NCBI GenBank assembly: GCA_947502145.1 | Contig: CANMYO010000002.1 | Coordinates: 1-64,000 of the forward strand | Direction of reading: 5' to 3' | Source: an uncultured Paracoccaceae bacterium | Lineage (GTDB): Bacteria > Pseudomonadota > Alphaproteobacteria > Rhodobacterales > Rhodobacteraceae | Length of the DNA: 64,000 nt | Shown here: positions 53,813 to 62,267 of the stretch, one piece after another | Numbering within the stretch: position 1 is the stretch's first letter | How the letters are laid out: every line of letters begins with the position of its first letter | Notes under the pieces: generated by a model | What the model was told of the DNA's origin: nothing | What the model saw: only the letters and a program-made list of their open reading frames with translations | The model's database searches: none | Position numbers and translations under genes: made by a program

Positions 53813-54736
53813 ATGCCCGGTTTGAAGACCCTTCTTTCCGCCGCTATTCTCACATTCACCGCATCACAAGGACTGGCTGACATGACCGAAGATGACATCC
53901 GCAATGGATTCAGGGAACACGCCGCGATGGCGCAGTTCCACCGTTGGTTTCAGGTCTATGAACGGCCCGGCGGTGGGATCGAGAACGCGGTGGATATATT
54001 GTCCGATGATGTCACGGTTACATCGGGATTAGGCACGGCAAATGGCCATGATGATTACGCCGCGCGGGTTTCGCAACTGCCCGAAACCTGGCTGAATTCG
54101 CACCGCGTTGGTGATGTGGAGTTCACCCATGGCACCGAAGGGGAGATGACGCTCAACGCGGCCGTCAACTACCAGAACGAAGGCATGCTGCCAGACGGAC
54201 AAATGCGTGCAGCGGGCCTGTCTTATGCAGTGACGTTTCAGCCCGGTACGGCTGTATTGCCAAAGCTGTCAGAGGTGAAAATAACCCAGAACAGCGAAGC
54301 TATTGGGGGCACCTACAGCGATGCCTATGCCGAAAACCGGATGCTGAGTCTTGTGCATTATTGGCTGGCCCTGATCGAAGATCCGGCACGTGATCCGGCG
54401 CCGGTGCAGGAAATTCTCGCTGATGAGTTCTCGCTGAACTTTTCGAGCGGCGCGATTACCGATTTTGCGGGTTTCAAGGCATGGCTGGCCGGACCGGGTT
54501 CACAGGTCGCAGCCAGTACCCACGTGATCAGCAACTTTTCGGCTACTGATCTGGGCGACGAAACTTACGGGCTCAGCGTTGACTTTGACTGGTTTGGCAT
54601 CACCCCCGATGGTACTGAGCTGGTCGCCAAGACCCGTCACGCCTGGACCGCACAGAACGACGTGACGGCCCGCTTCGCGCAGATCAAGACGATGGATGTC
54701 GAAGTTCTTGAACCGTTTCGCCCGCGCGAAAATTGA
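53813..54736 (+). CDS. Secreted protein with two NTF2/SnoaL-like domains
   Basis: A 307-residue exported protein. The signal peptide MPGLKTLLSAAILTFTASQGLAD is followed by two repeat-like alpha-beta domains (about 30-155 and 165-300), each with the NTF2/SnoaL pattern of an N-terminal helix pair and curved sheet (for example FHRWFQVYERPGG and LVHYWLALIEDPARDPAPVQ). No catalytic residues can be assigned. A ribosome-binding site AAGGA lies upstream, and an inverted repeat precedes it. It converges with a LuxR-type gene that also has an NTF2-like domain. Confidence 0.75.
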   Translation: MPGLKTLLSAAILTFTASQGLADMTEDDIRNGFREHAAMAQFHRWFQVYERPGGGIENAVDILSDDVTVTSGLGTANGHDDYAARVSQLPETWLNSHRVGDVEFTHGTEGEMTLNAAVNYQNEGMLPDGQMRAAGLSYAVTFQPGTAVLPKLSEVKITQNSEAIGGTYSDAYAENRMLSLVHYWLALIEDPARDPAPVQEILADEFSLNFSSGAITDFAGFKAWLAGPGSQVAASTHVISNFSATDLGDETYGLSVDFDWFGITPDGTELVAKTRHAWTAQNDVTARFAQIKTMDVEVLEPFRPREN

Positions 54737-54740
54737 TTGA

Positions 54741-54765
54741 CATGGCGGGCCATTGGCCCGCCATG
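54741..54765. terminator. 25-nt hairpin between convergent genes
   Basis: Perfect 11-bp arms CATGGCGGGCC and GGCCCGCCATG around ATT, four nt after the stop of the plus-strand gene and 38 nt from the LuxR-type gene. No T-run follows, as with other hairpins here; a bidirectional terminator is likely. Confidence 0.55.
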
Positions 54766-54803
54766 CCCTGATACGAAATGGGCCGTCGCATCGCCTCTGC
54801 GGG

Positions 54804-55778
54804 TCAGACGTTACGCCGGTCGGCGTTCAGAAGCAGCCGTACCAGAGCAGGCTGGGTGCGCACGCCAATCTTGTCGTAAATCCTTTGCAGATGGGTTTTG
54901 GCCGTATTCGGGCTGATCCCAAGGGTCGCAGCGGCCGTTGTCAGATCACGGCCAGCAATGACTTCGCAGGCCAGTTTTTCCTGCGTCCTGGACAAAGCAT
55001 AAATCTTTGCGGCGCTGGCGATTTGCCGATCCAGCAGATCGGAGTCATCAAAGGTGATCAGGAACTTGCCGTCCCGCAGAACGGCCCAGCAGATATGGGC
55101 CAACCCGGTATCGTCCTGACCAAGCGCGACAGCGCGGGTCACCGCGTTATGACCGGCGCAAGGGAAGTGTCGGTGATAGGAGGCCGCAACGGTCGTTATG
55201 GCCTGCAAGAGTTCATCTTGTGCTGCTGTGGATGTCGCCTGCAGCCGGTTCCCCCGTTTGCGAAGCCGGGGATGGTCACGCAGGCGGTGCTCAGCGGATT
55301 CGTTCAACCAGAGAATCCTGGCATTCTCGTCAACCTCGATCAGCGGCGCGCGCACATGGCCAATCCCCATTTGCGTCCCCACGATGCAGGTAAGTTTCCA
55401 GCGGCCCTGAAATTTCTGGAGAATTTTCAGCTCGTGATAATGCCCCGAAAGGTCTTCGTTGACACCGGACATGTCGCCAAACTGGTCATAGGACACCCAG
55501 GCCATTTCGGGCGAAATCACGACATTGAAGTTCTCACGACGGATCGACTCGCGCGGGACGCAATCGGTGTTCGTGGACAGCATCTTGTGCATCCGCTGGC
55601 GAACGGCAGCGCCCTGAACAACGGTCACACCGGTGCCTTGCTGTGCATGGATGCGGCGGATTTCGGGACCGTCATGCCAACAGCGTTCCCAGGCGTGGAA
55701 GTCCCGCTGCAGGTAGGCCCTGGTTTCTCTTTCGATCACGGCGAGGATGGCGCTGCGATCGTCCTCGAAGTCTTTCAT
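54804..55778 (-). CDS. LuxR-type regulator with NTF2-like sensor domain
   Basis: A 324-residue protein in three parts. An NTF2/SnoaL-like N-terminal domain (about 1-130) has YLQRDFHAWERCWHDGPEIR and HELKILQKFQGRWKL. A PAS-like middle (about 140-250) contains LIEVDENARILWLNESAEHR. A C-terminal LuxR helix-turn-helix (about 260-320) has LSRTQEKLACEVIAGRDLTT and GISPNTAKTHLQRIYDKIGV. The sensor probably binds a small ligand that shifts DNA binding. It overlaps the upstream small gene by four bases. Its target is unknown; the converging NTF2-like secreted protein is a candidate. Confidence 0.82.
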   Translation of the reverse strand: MKDFEDDRSAILAVIERETRAYLQRDFHAWERCWHDGPEIRRIHAQQGTGVTVVQGAAVRQRMHKMLSTNTDCVPRESIRRENFNVVISPEMAWVSYDQFGDMSGVNEDLSGHYHELKILQKFQGRWKLTCIVGTQMGIGHVRAPLIEVDENARILWLNESAEHRLRDHPRLRKRGNRLQATSTAAQDELLQAITTVAASYHRHFPCAGHNAVTRAVALGQDDTGLAHICWAVLRDGKFLITFDDSDLLDRQIASAAKIYALSRTQEKLACEVIAGRDLTTAAATLGISPNTAKTHLQRIYDKIGVRTQPALVRLLLNADRRNV

Positions 55779-55999
55779 TTGGCGGATGCCTCTTGTTTTA
55801 CGTGCCGATTGAGCCGCTGGCGGATGGAATTGATCAGGTCAGGCCAGGATGTTTTGGTCCAAGCGCTGACTGCGGCGAAACTGCGCAATAGCCAAGGCTT
55901 GCGGCCCATCTGCTGATAATAGTCGTTTTCTGTCCGTGGGTCGAATTTGATCTGCTGCTGCTTGCTGGCGTTGACAAGTATGAGGGCTTGGAAGTCCAT
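55775..55999 (-). CDS. Small protein coupled to the NTF2-LuxR regulator
   Basis: A protein of about 74 residues, basic, without a signal peptide, membrane helix or known domain (it ends RLNRHVKQEASAK). The stop overlaps the regulator start (ATGA), which is the main sign that it is real. ATG 55999 (MDFQALILVNASKQQQ) follows AAAGAG; an in-frame ATG at 56035 also exists. A role as a partner of the regulator is only inferred. Confidence 0.55.
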   Translation of the reverse strand: MDFQALILVNASKQQQIKFDPRTENDYYQQMGRKPWLLRSFAAVSAWTKTSWPDLINSIRQRLNRHVKQEASAK

Positions 56000-56181
56000 G
56001 GCAGCTCTTTCGCTTATGATCCGTGTTGTACGCATCAGACTAGCAAGGCAGCGCTGCTTGCCCTGTCATACCAGCGGACGACAGCAACAAGAAATGTGGT
56101 CCGGGATTCCGTTCTTGTCCGCCTTTCGAGCGCGGGGATGCCCGAGGTTGACATAACGTTTTGATATTGTAGCCCCGAGGG

Positions 56182-57090
56182 ATGATAAGGAACCGGATCA
56201 CCCTCAAGCAGCTTGAAGCGCTTGTCTACGTTGCCGACACGGGCACATTCCGCAAGGCCGCGACGGCGCTGGGCACAACGCAGCCAAACATCTCCGTGCG
56301 CATCGCAACGATGGAGGCCACGCTGGGATCGGTACTGATGCACCGGGATGCGGGGTCAGTTCGGTTGACGGACAAGGGCGCAGAGGTTCTGGCGGCGGCC
56401 CGCGAGGTTTTGCGCGCGTCAGAAGCCTTGCTGGAGGTGGCAGATCGTCGTGACCTCGTCGAAGAACGGCTGCGGTTGGGCGTGACCGAGTTGATTGCCT
56501 CGACATGGCTGCATCAGTATCTGCGCCAGTTGCGTGAACAATATCCGGCGTTGCGGGTTGAATTGACTGTCGATCTGTCGGTTGAAATTGAAAACCAATA
56601 TGCCGCCGGGCAATTGGATTTGGCGATGCTGACAGAGCCGTTTCGCACCATGCCTACGGGGATCGTGCCGCTGGGGCGGTGCCGCTATGGATGGGTGGCT
56701 GTGCCGGAGATCGCCAAGACCTTGGGAGATGGTCCCACATTGGCGGATCTGCATGCGCTGGGCATCCTCACTCACAACAAACAGACGCTGGCATCGACCG
56801 GGCTGCGCGCGCATCTGGCGACGCTGGGCCTGGCAGAGGCACAGGTGGTGCATTCCAGCAGTCTGACCTCGTGCCTGCACATGGCGCTGGACGGGATGGG
56901 TATCGCGTTGCTGCCGCGGCCGCTTTTCAAGGGCGCGGCGGCTGAGGGCCGGTTGATTGAGGTGGAATGCGGCTGGGAGCCTGAGCAGCTTTGCTTTTTC
57001 GCACGCTACGATGCGACTCGCGCGCCGCTGTTCGTGGCGCAGGCGGCAGAACTTTCGGCCAAGATCGCTGATGGGGCATTTGCTGGATAG
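56182..57090 (+). CDS. LysR-family regulator
   Basis: A 302-residue regulator. The N-terminal winged helix is LEALVYVADTGTFRKAATAL with GTTQPNISVRIATMEATLG; the C-terminal periplasmic-binding-like effector domain is at about 95-295. It lies 95 nt upstream of hyuA in the same direction, so it is the likely activator of the hydantoinase cluster. It is also divergent from the small gene and NTF2-LuxR gene, and could control either side. Confidence 0.9.
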   Translation: MIRNRITLKQLEALVYVADTGTFRKAATALGTTQPNISVRIATMEATLGSVLMHRDAGSVRLTDKGAEVLAAAREVLRASEALLEVADRRDLVEERLRLGVTELIASTWLHQYLRQLREQYPALRVELTVDLSVEIENQYAAGQLDLAMLTEPFRTMPTGIVPLGRCRYGWVAVPEIAKTLGDGPTLADLHALGILTHNKQTLASTGLRAHLATLGLAEAQVVHSSSLTSCLHMALDGMGIALLPRPLFKGAAAEGRLIEVECGWEPEQLCFFARYDATRAPLFVAQAAELSAKIADGAFAG

Positions 57091-57184
57091 AGAAAATCTA
57101 TCACCCGTAATCAAACAATGAATTTTGCATTTCCTTGCAGGCGGTGTCTAATCGGACCGGCGCAGAGCAAGAGGGAAAAACGCG

Positions 57185-59299
57185 ATGGCATCGGCAGCAG
57201 TGCGATTGGGCGTCGATATCGGCGGGACGTTTACGGATGTGGTTCTGGAAAAAGACGGCACACCGTTTTCAACCAAGATCTTGACGACCTATGCCGCGCC
57301 AGAGAACGCGATTATTGCGGGCATGCATCAGGTCTGCGCCAAGGCGGATGTGACCCCATCTGAAATCGGACAGATCATCCACGGCACCACGTTGGCCACC
57401 AATGCGCTGATCGAGCGGCGGGGCGCAAAGACCGCGTTGATCACCACCGAAGGTTTTCGTGATGTGATCGAGATGCGCACGGAATCGCGCTTTGAACAAT
57501 ACGATCTGAACCTCAACCTGCCTGATCCGCTTTTGCCGCGACAGTTTCGCTTTACCCTGACTGAACGGGTGAATGCCAAGGGTGAGGTTCTGGTTGATCT
57601 GGATCGGGCCGAGGTCGAAGCGCTTGTCGAAAAGATCGCGGAGGGCGGGTTTGAGAGTGTCGCAGTCGGGTTGATCCATTCCTACCTGAACGACAGGCAC
57701 GAACGCATGGTGCGTGACGTTCTGTCAGAAAGACTGCCCGATGTCGCGGTGTCGAATTCATCCGAAGTCAGCCCGCAGATGCGCGAATACGAGCGGTTCA
57801 ACACCGTCGTCGCCAACGCCTATATCAAGCCGCTGATGGCCTCTTATCTGGGGCGTCTGGAAGAACGGATGGCCGCCGAGGGCGTCGGTTGCCGCATCTT
57901 TCTGATGCACTCGGGCGGGGGGATCATTTCGATCCAGAATGCCGCCGAATTTCCGGTGCGGCTGGTTGAATCCGGTCCGGCCGGTGGGGCGGTGTTCGCG
58001 GCCCATATCGCGGCCCGATACGGCATCAACAAGGTGCTGTCCTTTGATATGGGCGGGACGACGGCCAAGATTTGCCTGATCAAGAACCAGACGCCAAAGA
58101 CATCGCGCGTCTTTGAAGTGGCGCGGACTTACCGGTTCAAAAAGGGGTCGGGCATGCCGATTTCGATCCCGGTCATTGATATGGTTGAAATTGGCGCTGG
58201 CGGCGGGTCGCTGGCGCATGTGGATGCGATGCGCCAGATCAGGGTTGGACCGGAAAGTGCAGGGTCAGAGCCCGGACCGGCCTGCTATGGTCACGGCGGT
58301 GACCGCCCGGCTGTTACGGACGCGGACCTTGTTCTTGGCAAACTTGACCCCAGGAATTTTGCGGGCGGGTCAATTGCGCTGCATCCTGATCATGCGGAGA
58401 CCGCTCTGCGCGCCCATGTGGGGGACACGCTGGACATGACCGCGGTCGAAGCGGCATTTGGCGTCGCTGAGGTGGTGGATGAGAACATGGCCAATGCCGC
58501 TCGCGTGCATGCGGTCGAAAATGGCGAGGACCTGTCGGATTACACGATGATTGCCTTTGGGGGTGCGGCCCCTTTGCATGCGGGACGTCTGTGCGAAAAA
58601 CTGGGCGTTACGCGGTTACTGGTGCCACCGGGGGCGGGGGTCGGCTCGGCGATCGGTTTCCTGCGCGCGCCGTTCAGCTTTGAGGCCAATCGGTCGGTCT
58701 ATATGAAACTGTCTGATTTCGACGGGCCGCGGATCAAGGCGCTGCTGGGTGATCTGCAGGCAGAGGCAACCGGATTCGTGCGCACGTGCGATGCCGAAAG
58801 CCCGATCCTGTCAGAGTTCAAAGTCTATATGCGTTATACCGGGCAGGGCTGGGAAATTCCGGTCGAGTTGAGCCCCGCGCAGGCGATGAACCCTGACGCG
58901 GCCACCTTTGAGGCCCGGTTCATTGCCGATTACACCAAGTTGTTTGGGCGCCCGGTGGTCGGCATGGATATTGAAATCACGGTCTGGTCGGTCAATGCCA
59001 CCACCCCGCAAGAAGAGGTCGCGCAGGTTGGCAAGGCCAGCGACGCAGGGGCCGCCAAATTCTTTGGCACGCGGCAGATATTTGATGCGGCGGCGGGGCG
59101 CTATCTTGCGGCGCAGCTGATCGACCGGTTTGACATGGCATCCGGCGCGCAGGTGCAGGGACCGGCCGCAATTGTCGAAGACGAGACCACGATCATCGTG
59201 CCGCAAAGCCGCGATGCAATGTGCCAGCCCGATGGATGCATTGACGTTGTGCTGCGCAAACCGGGCCAAGTGGCCCGCGAAGAAGGGATGGATACATGA
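57185..59299 (+). CDS. Hydantoinase/oxoprolinase subunit A (HyuA)
   Basis: A 704-residue ATP-dependent subunit of the hydantoinase/5-oxoprolinase/acetone carboxylase family. It has LGVDIGGTFTDVVLEKDGTP at the start, then GTTLATNALIERRGAKTALI, SFDMGGTTAKICLI and EIGAGGGSLAHVD, the ASKHA ATPase motifs. With HyuB it would cleave or carboxylate a cyclic amide or ketone at ATP cost. The exact substrate, for example a hydantoin, 5-oxoproline or a related lactam, is unknown. The stop overlaps hyuB by four bases. Confidence 0.9.
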   Translation: MASAAVRLGVDIGGTFTDVVLEKDGTPFSTKILTTYAAPENAIIAGMHQVCAKADVTPSEIGQIIHGTTLATNALIERRGAKTALITTEGFRDVIEMRTESRFEQYDLNLNLPDPLLPRQFRFTLTERVNAKGEVLVDLDRAEVEALVEKIAEGGFESVAVGLIHSYLNDRHERMVRDVLSERLPDVAVSNSSEVSPQMREYERFNTVVANAYIKPLMASYLGRLEERMAAEGVGCRIFLMHSGGGIISIQNAAEFPVRLVESGPAGGAVFAAHIAARYGINKVLSFDMGGTTAKICLIKNQTPKTSRVFEVARTYRFKKGSGMPISIPVIDMVEIGAGGGSLAHVDAMRQIRVGPESAGSEPGPACYGHGGDRPAVTDADLVLGKLDPRNFAGGSIALHPDHAETALRAHVGDTLDMTAVEAAFGVAEVVDENMANAARVHAVENGEDLSDYTMIAFGGAAPLHAGRLCEKLGVTRLLVPPGAGVGSAIGFLRAPFSFEANRSVYMKLSDFDGPRIKALLGDLQAEATGFVRTCDAESPILSEFKVYMRYTGQGWEIPVELSPAQAMNPDAATFEARFIADYTKLFGRPVVGMDIEITVWSVNATTPQEEVAQVGKASDAGAAKFFGTRQIFDAAAGRYLAAQLIDRFDMASGAQVQGPAAIVEDETTIIVPQSRDAMCQPDGCIDVVLRKPGQVAREEGMDT

Positions 59300-61005
59300 G
59301 GCAGGAGCATTCAAACGTCGCCTATCAGGTCATGTGGAACCGGCTGATCTCGGTCGTGGAAGAACAGGCGCAAGCGCTTGTGCGGACAGCGTTTTCCACC
59401 TCGGTTCGCGAAGCAGGGGATTTGTCGGCGGGGGTCTATGACACGCAGGGCAACATGCTGGCCCAGGCGGTGACAGGCACCCCCGGCCACGTCAATGCGA
59501 TGGCTGACGCAGTGGCCCATTTCATCCGGCGCATCGGGCGGCAGAACATCTTTGAGGGCGACGTCTATATCACCAATGACCCCTGGGAGGGGACAGGCCA
59601 CCTGCATGATATCACCATGGTGACACCCTCGTTCCATAAGGGCGTGCTGGTGGGCTTCTTTGCCTGCACGGCCCATATTGTCGATATTGGCGGGCGCGGT
59701 TTTGGGGCGGATGCGCAGTCAGTCTATGAAGAGGGGCTTTATATCCCGATCATGAAATTTGCCGATCGTGGCACCGTTGATGAAACCCTGACGCGGATCA
59801 TTCGTGGCAACGTGCGCGAACCGGACCAATTGATCGGTGATGTCTATGCGCTGGCAACTTGCAACGAGATTGGCCACAGGCGGTTGATCGACATGATGCA
59901 GGAATTTGCGCTTGACCATCTGGATGGGATCGCCGCGTTCATTCTGGATAACTCGCGCCGGGCGACGCTGGAACGAATCGCCGCCCTGCCGCAAACCTCG
60001 GCCACAGGCGCGATGACGATGGACGGTTTTGCAGACCCGATCACTCTGCGGGTGAAAGTCACCGTGCAGGGCGATCGGATCATTTCGGATTTCACCGGCA
60101 CCTCGGGTGTCGACAAGAAAGGCATCAACTGTCCGCTGGTCTATGCAAAGGCCTATGCGTGTTATGCGCTGAAAGTCGCAATTGCCCCGGACATCCCGAA
60201 CAACGCTGCCTCCTTGGCGCCGTTTGAGATCACAGCGCCGGAAAATACCATCGTCAACGCGCTGCATCCTGCACCGGTGGCCTTGCGCCATATTGTCGGC
60301 CATTTCGTTCCGGACGCGGTTTTCGATGCCTTTGACAAAATTGTGCCGGGCCTCGTGCCTGCCGAGGGGGCGGGCTGCCTGTGCAATTTCCAGGTCTCGT
60401 TGCGCCCGCGTACCGATGCGCCTGCACCCGCTGACGCGCGCCGGTCCGAGGTGCTGACTTTCAACTCCGGCGGGTCTGGTGCGCGCCCGGAACATGACGG
60501 GTTGAACGCAACGGCCTTTCCGTCCGGGGTGATGACAATGCCGATCGAGGCCACGGAACATGCCGGTCCGGTCATCATCTGGCGCAAAGAGCTCCGCCCG
60601 GATTCCGGAGGGGCCGGCAAGACGCGGGGCGGTCTGGGCCAATTCATGGAGGTGGGCGCACAAGAGGGGCACGAGTTTGATATTCAGGCGATGTTTGACC
60701 GGGTCGACCACCCAGCGCGCGGGCGGCGCGGGGGCGGGGCCGGTGCAGCTACGACCATCGCAAGGGACGATGGCACCCCGATGCAAGGCAAGGGAAAACA
60801 ATTCGTCCCCCATGGGCGCCGGGTTCTCATGGCCTTTCCCGGCGGTGCGGGCTACGGCGATCCGGCTGAACGCCCAAATGACCTAGTGCGGCGGGATTTG
60901 GCGCGCGGCTATATTTCCGCCAAAGCAGCTGCCCAGGACTACGGGCTGACAGAGTCAGAGATTGCGGCGGTTGCCGCCGCCGTCGCGCGGGGCGAGACAC
61001 CATGA
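59296..61005 (+). CDS. Hydantoinase/oxoprolinase subunit B (HyuB)
   Basis: A 569-residue subunit that pairs with HyuA. SVREAGDLSAGVYDTQGNML, YITNDPWEGTGHLHDITMVT, NEIGHRRLIDMMQEF, DFTGTSGVDKKGINCPLVYA and TFNSGGSGARPEHDGLNAT are the family signatures. It holds the metal-containing active site for the amide or ketone chemistry. Its stop is about 77 nt before the SDR, so the three genes form one probable operon. Confidence 0.9.
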   Translation: MRQEHSNVAYQVMWNRLISVVEEQAQALVRTAFSTSVREAGDLSAGVYDTQGNMLAQAVTGTPGHVNAMADAVAHFIRRIGRQNIFEGDVYITNDPWEGTGHLHDITMVTPSFHKGVLVGFFACTAHIVDIGGRGFGADAQSVYEEGLYIPIMKFADRGTVDETLTRIIRGNVREPDQLIGDVYALATCNEIGHRRLIDMMQEFALDHLDGIAAFILDNSRRATLERIAALPQTSATGAMTMDGFADPITLRVKVTVQGDRIISDFTGTSGVDKKGINCPLVYAKAYACYALKVAIAPDIPNNAASLAPFEITAPENTIVNALHPAPVALRHIVGHFVPDAVFDAFDKIVPGLVPAEGAGCLCNFQVSLRPRTDAPAPADARRSEVLTFNSGGSGARPEHDGLNATAFPSGVMTMPIEATEHAGPVIIWRKELRPDSGGAGKTRGGLGQFMEVGAQEGHEFDIQAMFDRVDHPARGRRGGGAGAATTIARDDGTPMQGKGKQFVPHGRRVLMAFPGGAGYGDPAERPNDLVRRDLARGYISAKAAAQDYGLTESEIAAVAAAVARGETP

Positions 61006-61081
61006 CCTGGTCACCGGATATAGGACCGCGCGGAAAGCGGTGCGCCGAAAAATATCATGCGATTACAATGGAGCGTGCGAA

Positions 61082-61783
61082 ATGACGAAAGTTGCATTAG
61101 TTACGGCTGGTGGATCAGGCATGGGGGCGGACAGCGCCCGCGCCTTGGCGGCTGACGGTTTCAAGGTTGGTATCCTGTCGTCTTCTGGCAAGGGCGAGGC
61201 CCTGGCAAAGGAACTGGGCGGGGTCGGGATCACCGGCACCAACCGATCACCGGACGACCTGCAAAAACTGGTTGATGCCGCGATGGAACAATGGGGGCGG
61301 ATCGACGTTCTGGTCAATTCAGCAGGTCACGGGCCCCGCGCACCGGTGCTGGCATTGACGGATGAAGACTGGCACGAGGGTATGGAAGTGTATTTCCTGA
61401 ACGTGGTGCGCCCGACCCGGTTGGTTACGCCGATCATGCAAGCGCAGGGAGGCGGTGCGATCATCAATATTTCGACCTTTGCCGCCTTTGAACCGAACCC
61501 CGTATTCCCTACTTCCGGGGTCATGCGCGCCGGGCTGGCCGCATTCAGCAAGCTGTTCGCAGATAAATACGCGGCCGAAAACATTCGCATGAACAATGTC
61601 TTGCCGGGATTCATTGATAGTCTTCCCGAAAAGAAAGAGTTCCGCGCAACCATCCCGATGGGGCGCTATGGCAGTTCGCTGGACGAGATCGCCAGCGTTG
61701 TGGCGTTCCTTGCATCAGAAGGGGGTGCTTATATCACCGGGCAGAATATCCGGGTGGATGGTGGCATCACGCGGTCGGTCTAG
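61082..61783 (+). CDS. Short-chain dehydrogenase/reductase family protein with altered active site
   Basis: A 233-residue Rossmann protein. The nucleotide motif TAGGSGMGADSARAL, NSAG, INISTFAAF with the catalytic Ser position and a C-terminal GQNIRVDGGI are all SDR features. The catalytic YxxxK is missing: SGVMR stands there in PTSGVMRAGLAAF, so both Tyr and Lys are replaced. Either another residue does the chemistry or the protein binds NAD(P) without classical dehydrogenase activity. The ATG at 61082 avoids the overlap with hyuB. It is 77 nt downstream of hyuB. Confidence 0.85.
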   Translation: MTKVALVTAGGSGMGADSARALAADGFKVGILSSSGKGEALAKELGGVGITGTNRSPDDLQKLVDAAMEQWGRIDVLVNSAGHGPRAPVLALTDEDWHEGMEVYFLNVVRPTRLVTPIMQAQGGGAIINISTFAAFEPNPVFPTSGVMRAGLAAFSKLFADKYAAENIRMNNVLPGFIDSLPEKKEFRATIPMGRYGSSLDEIASVVAFLASEGGAYITGQNIRVDGGITRSV

Positions 61784-61825
61784 CGTGACAGAGCGATTGA
61801 CAGGCCAGTGGACCAGGTGCCCCGT

Positions 61826-62125
61826 TCAGGATCTGGATGGCTTCGCAGGCTGTCCTGACAGATAATCCAACAGCAATTGCCCCAAAATCCGGGCCAAGGT
61901 GGTCTCAGCATCCGCAGGCCCGGTGATTGCGGCGACATCATCACGGAATGTCTTCATCGCCAGTTGCATCGCTTCGTCTGCCGCAATGTCGTCAGGTGTC
62001 TTGCCACGCAGGTAGTCAAAGACCAACGCCATTTCCGCACCAAAACCGAGCCGCATTGCCGCTGTCAACTGGGCAATCTGCACATCCCGCGGCGCGCTGA
62101 TCGGTTTCTTGATTCCCGTCATCAT
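61826..62125 (-). CDS. Small conserved-looking protein of unknown function
   Basis: A 99-residue, mostly helical soluble protein with no signal peptide and no known motif. VQIAQLTAAMRLGFGAEMAL and FDYLRGKTPDDIAADEAMQL suggest an all-helical bundle. No strong ribosome-binding site precedes it. It overlaps the start of the methyltransferase remnant on the other strand. Confidence 0.5.
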   Translation of the reverse strand: MMTGIKKPISAPRDVQIAQLTAAMRLGFGAEMALVFDYLRGKTPDDIAADEAMQLAMKTFRDDVAAITGPADAETTLARILGQLLLDYLSGQPAKPSRS

Positions 62126-62246
62126 GACGTTGCTGTTCGTCTGTTATCATATCCCGGCGCTGGATGCCCATCTGGCTGCGCGATACGGCGCGGCGTTCAC
62201 GCGCTATGCCGCGAAGACCGCGAAGTTCGTGCCGTTCATCTATTGA
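62124..62246 (+). pseudogene. C-terminal remnant of an isoprenylcysteine/phospholipid-type methyltransferase
   Basis: A 40-codon frame ends the stretch and reads ALDAHLAARYGAAFTRYAAK, then TAKFVPFIY. This is the C-terminal E/D-x-x-L-x-x-x-F/Y-G-x-x-Y-x-x-Y-x-x-x-x-P pattern of ICMT/PEMT-type membrane methyltransferases. A hydrophobic run ending in CYHIP precedes it, in frame further upstream. No N-terminal part of such a gene is visible, so it is called a remnant. Confidence 0.5.
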
Positions 62247-62267
62247 GGCCATTGTCCGTGACGTCGC

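Noticed and set aside
54753-55916. 387-codon open frame on the plus strand
   Set aside because: It is antisense to the NTF2-LuxR gene, which has clear helix-turn-helix motifs.
59719-60813. 364-codon open frame on the minus strand
   Set aside because: It is antisense to hyuB, which carries all family motifs.
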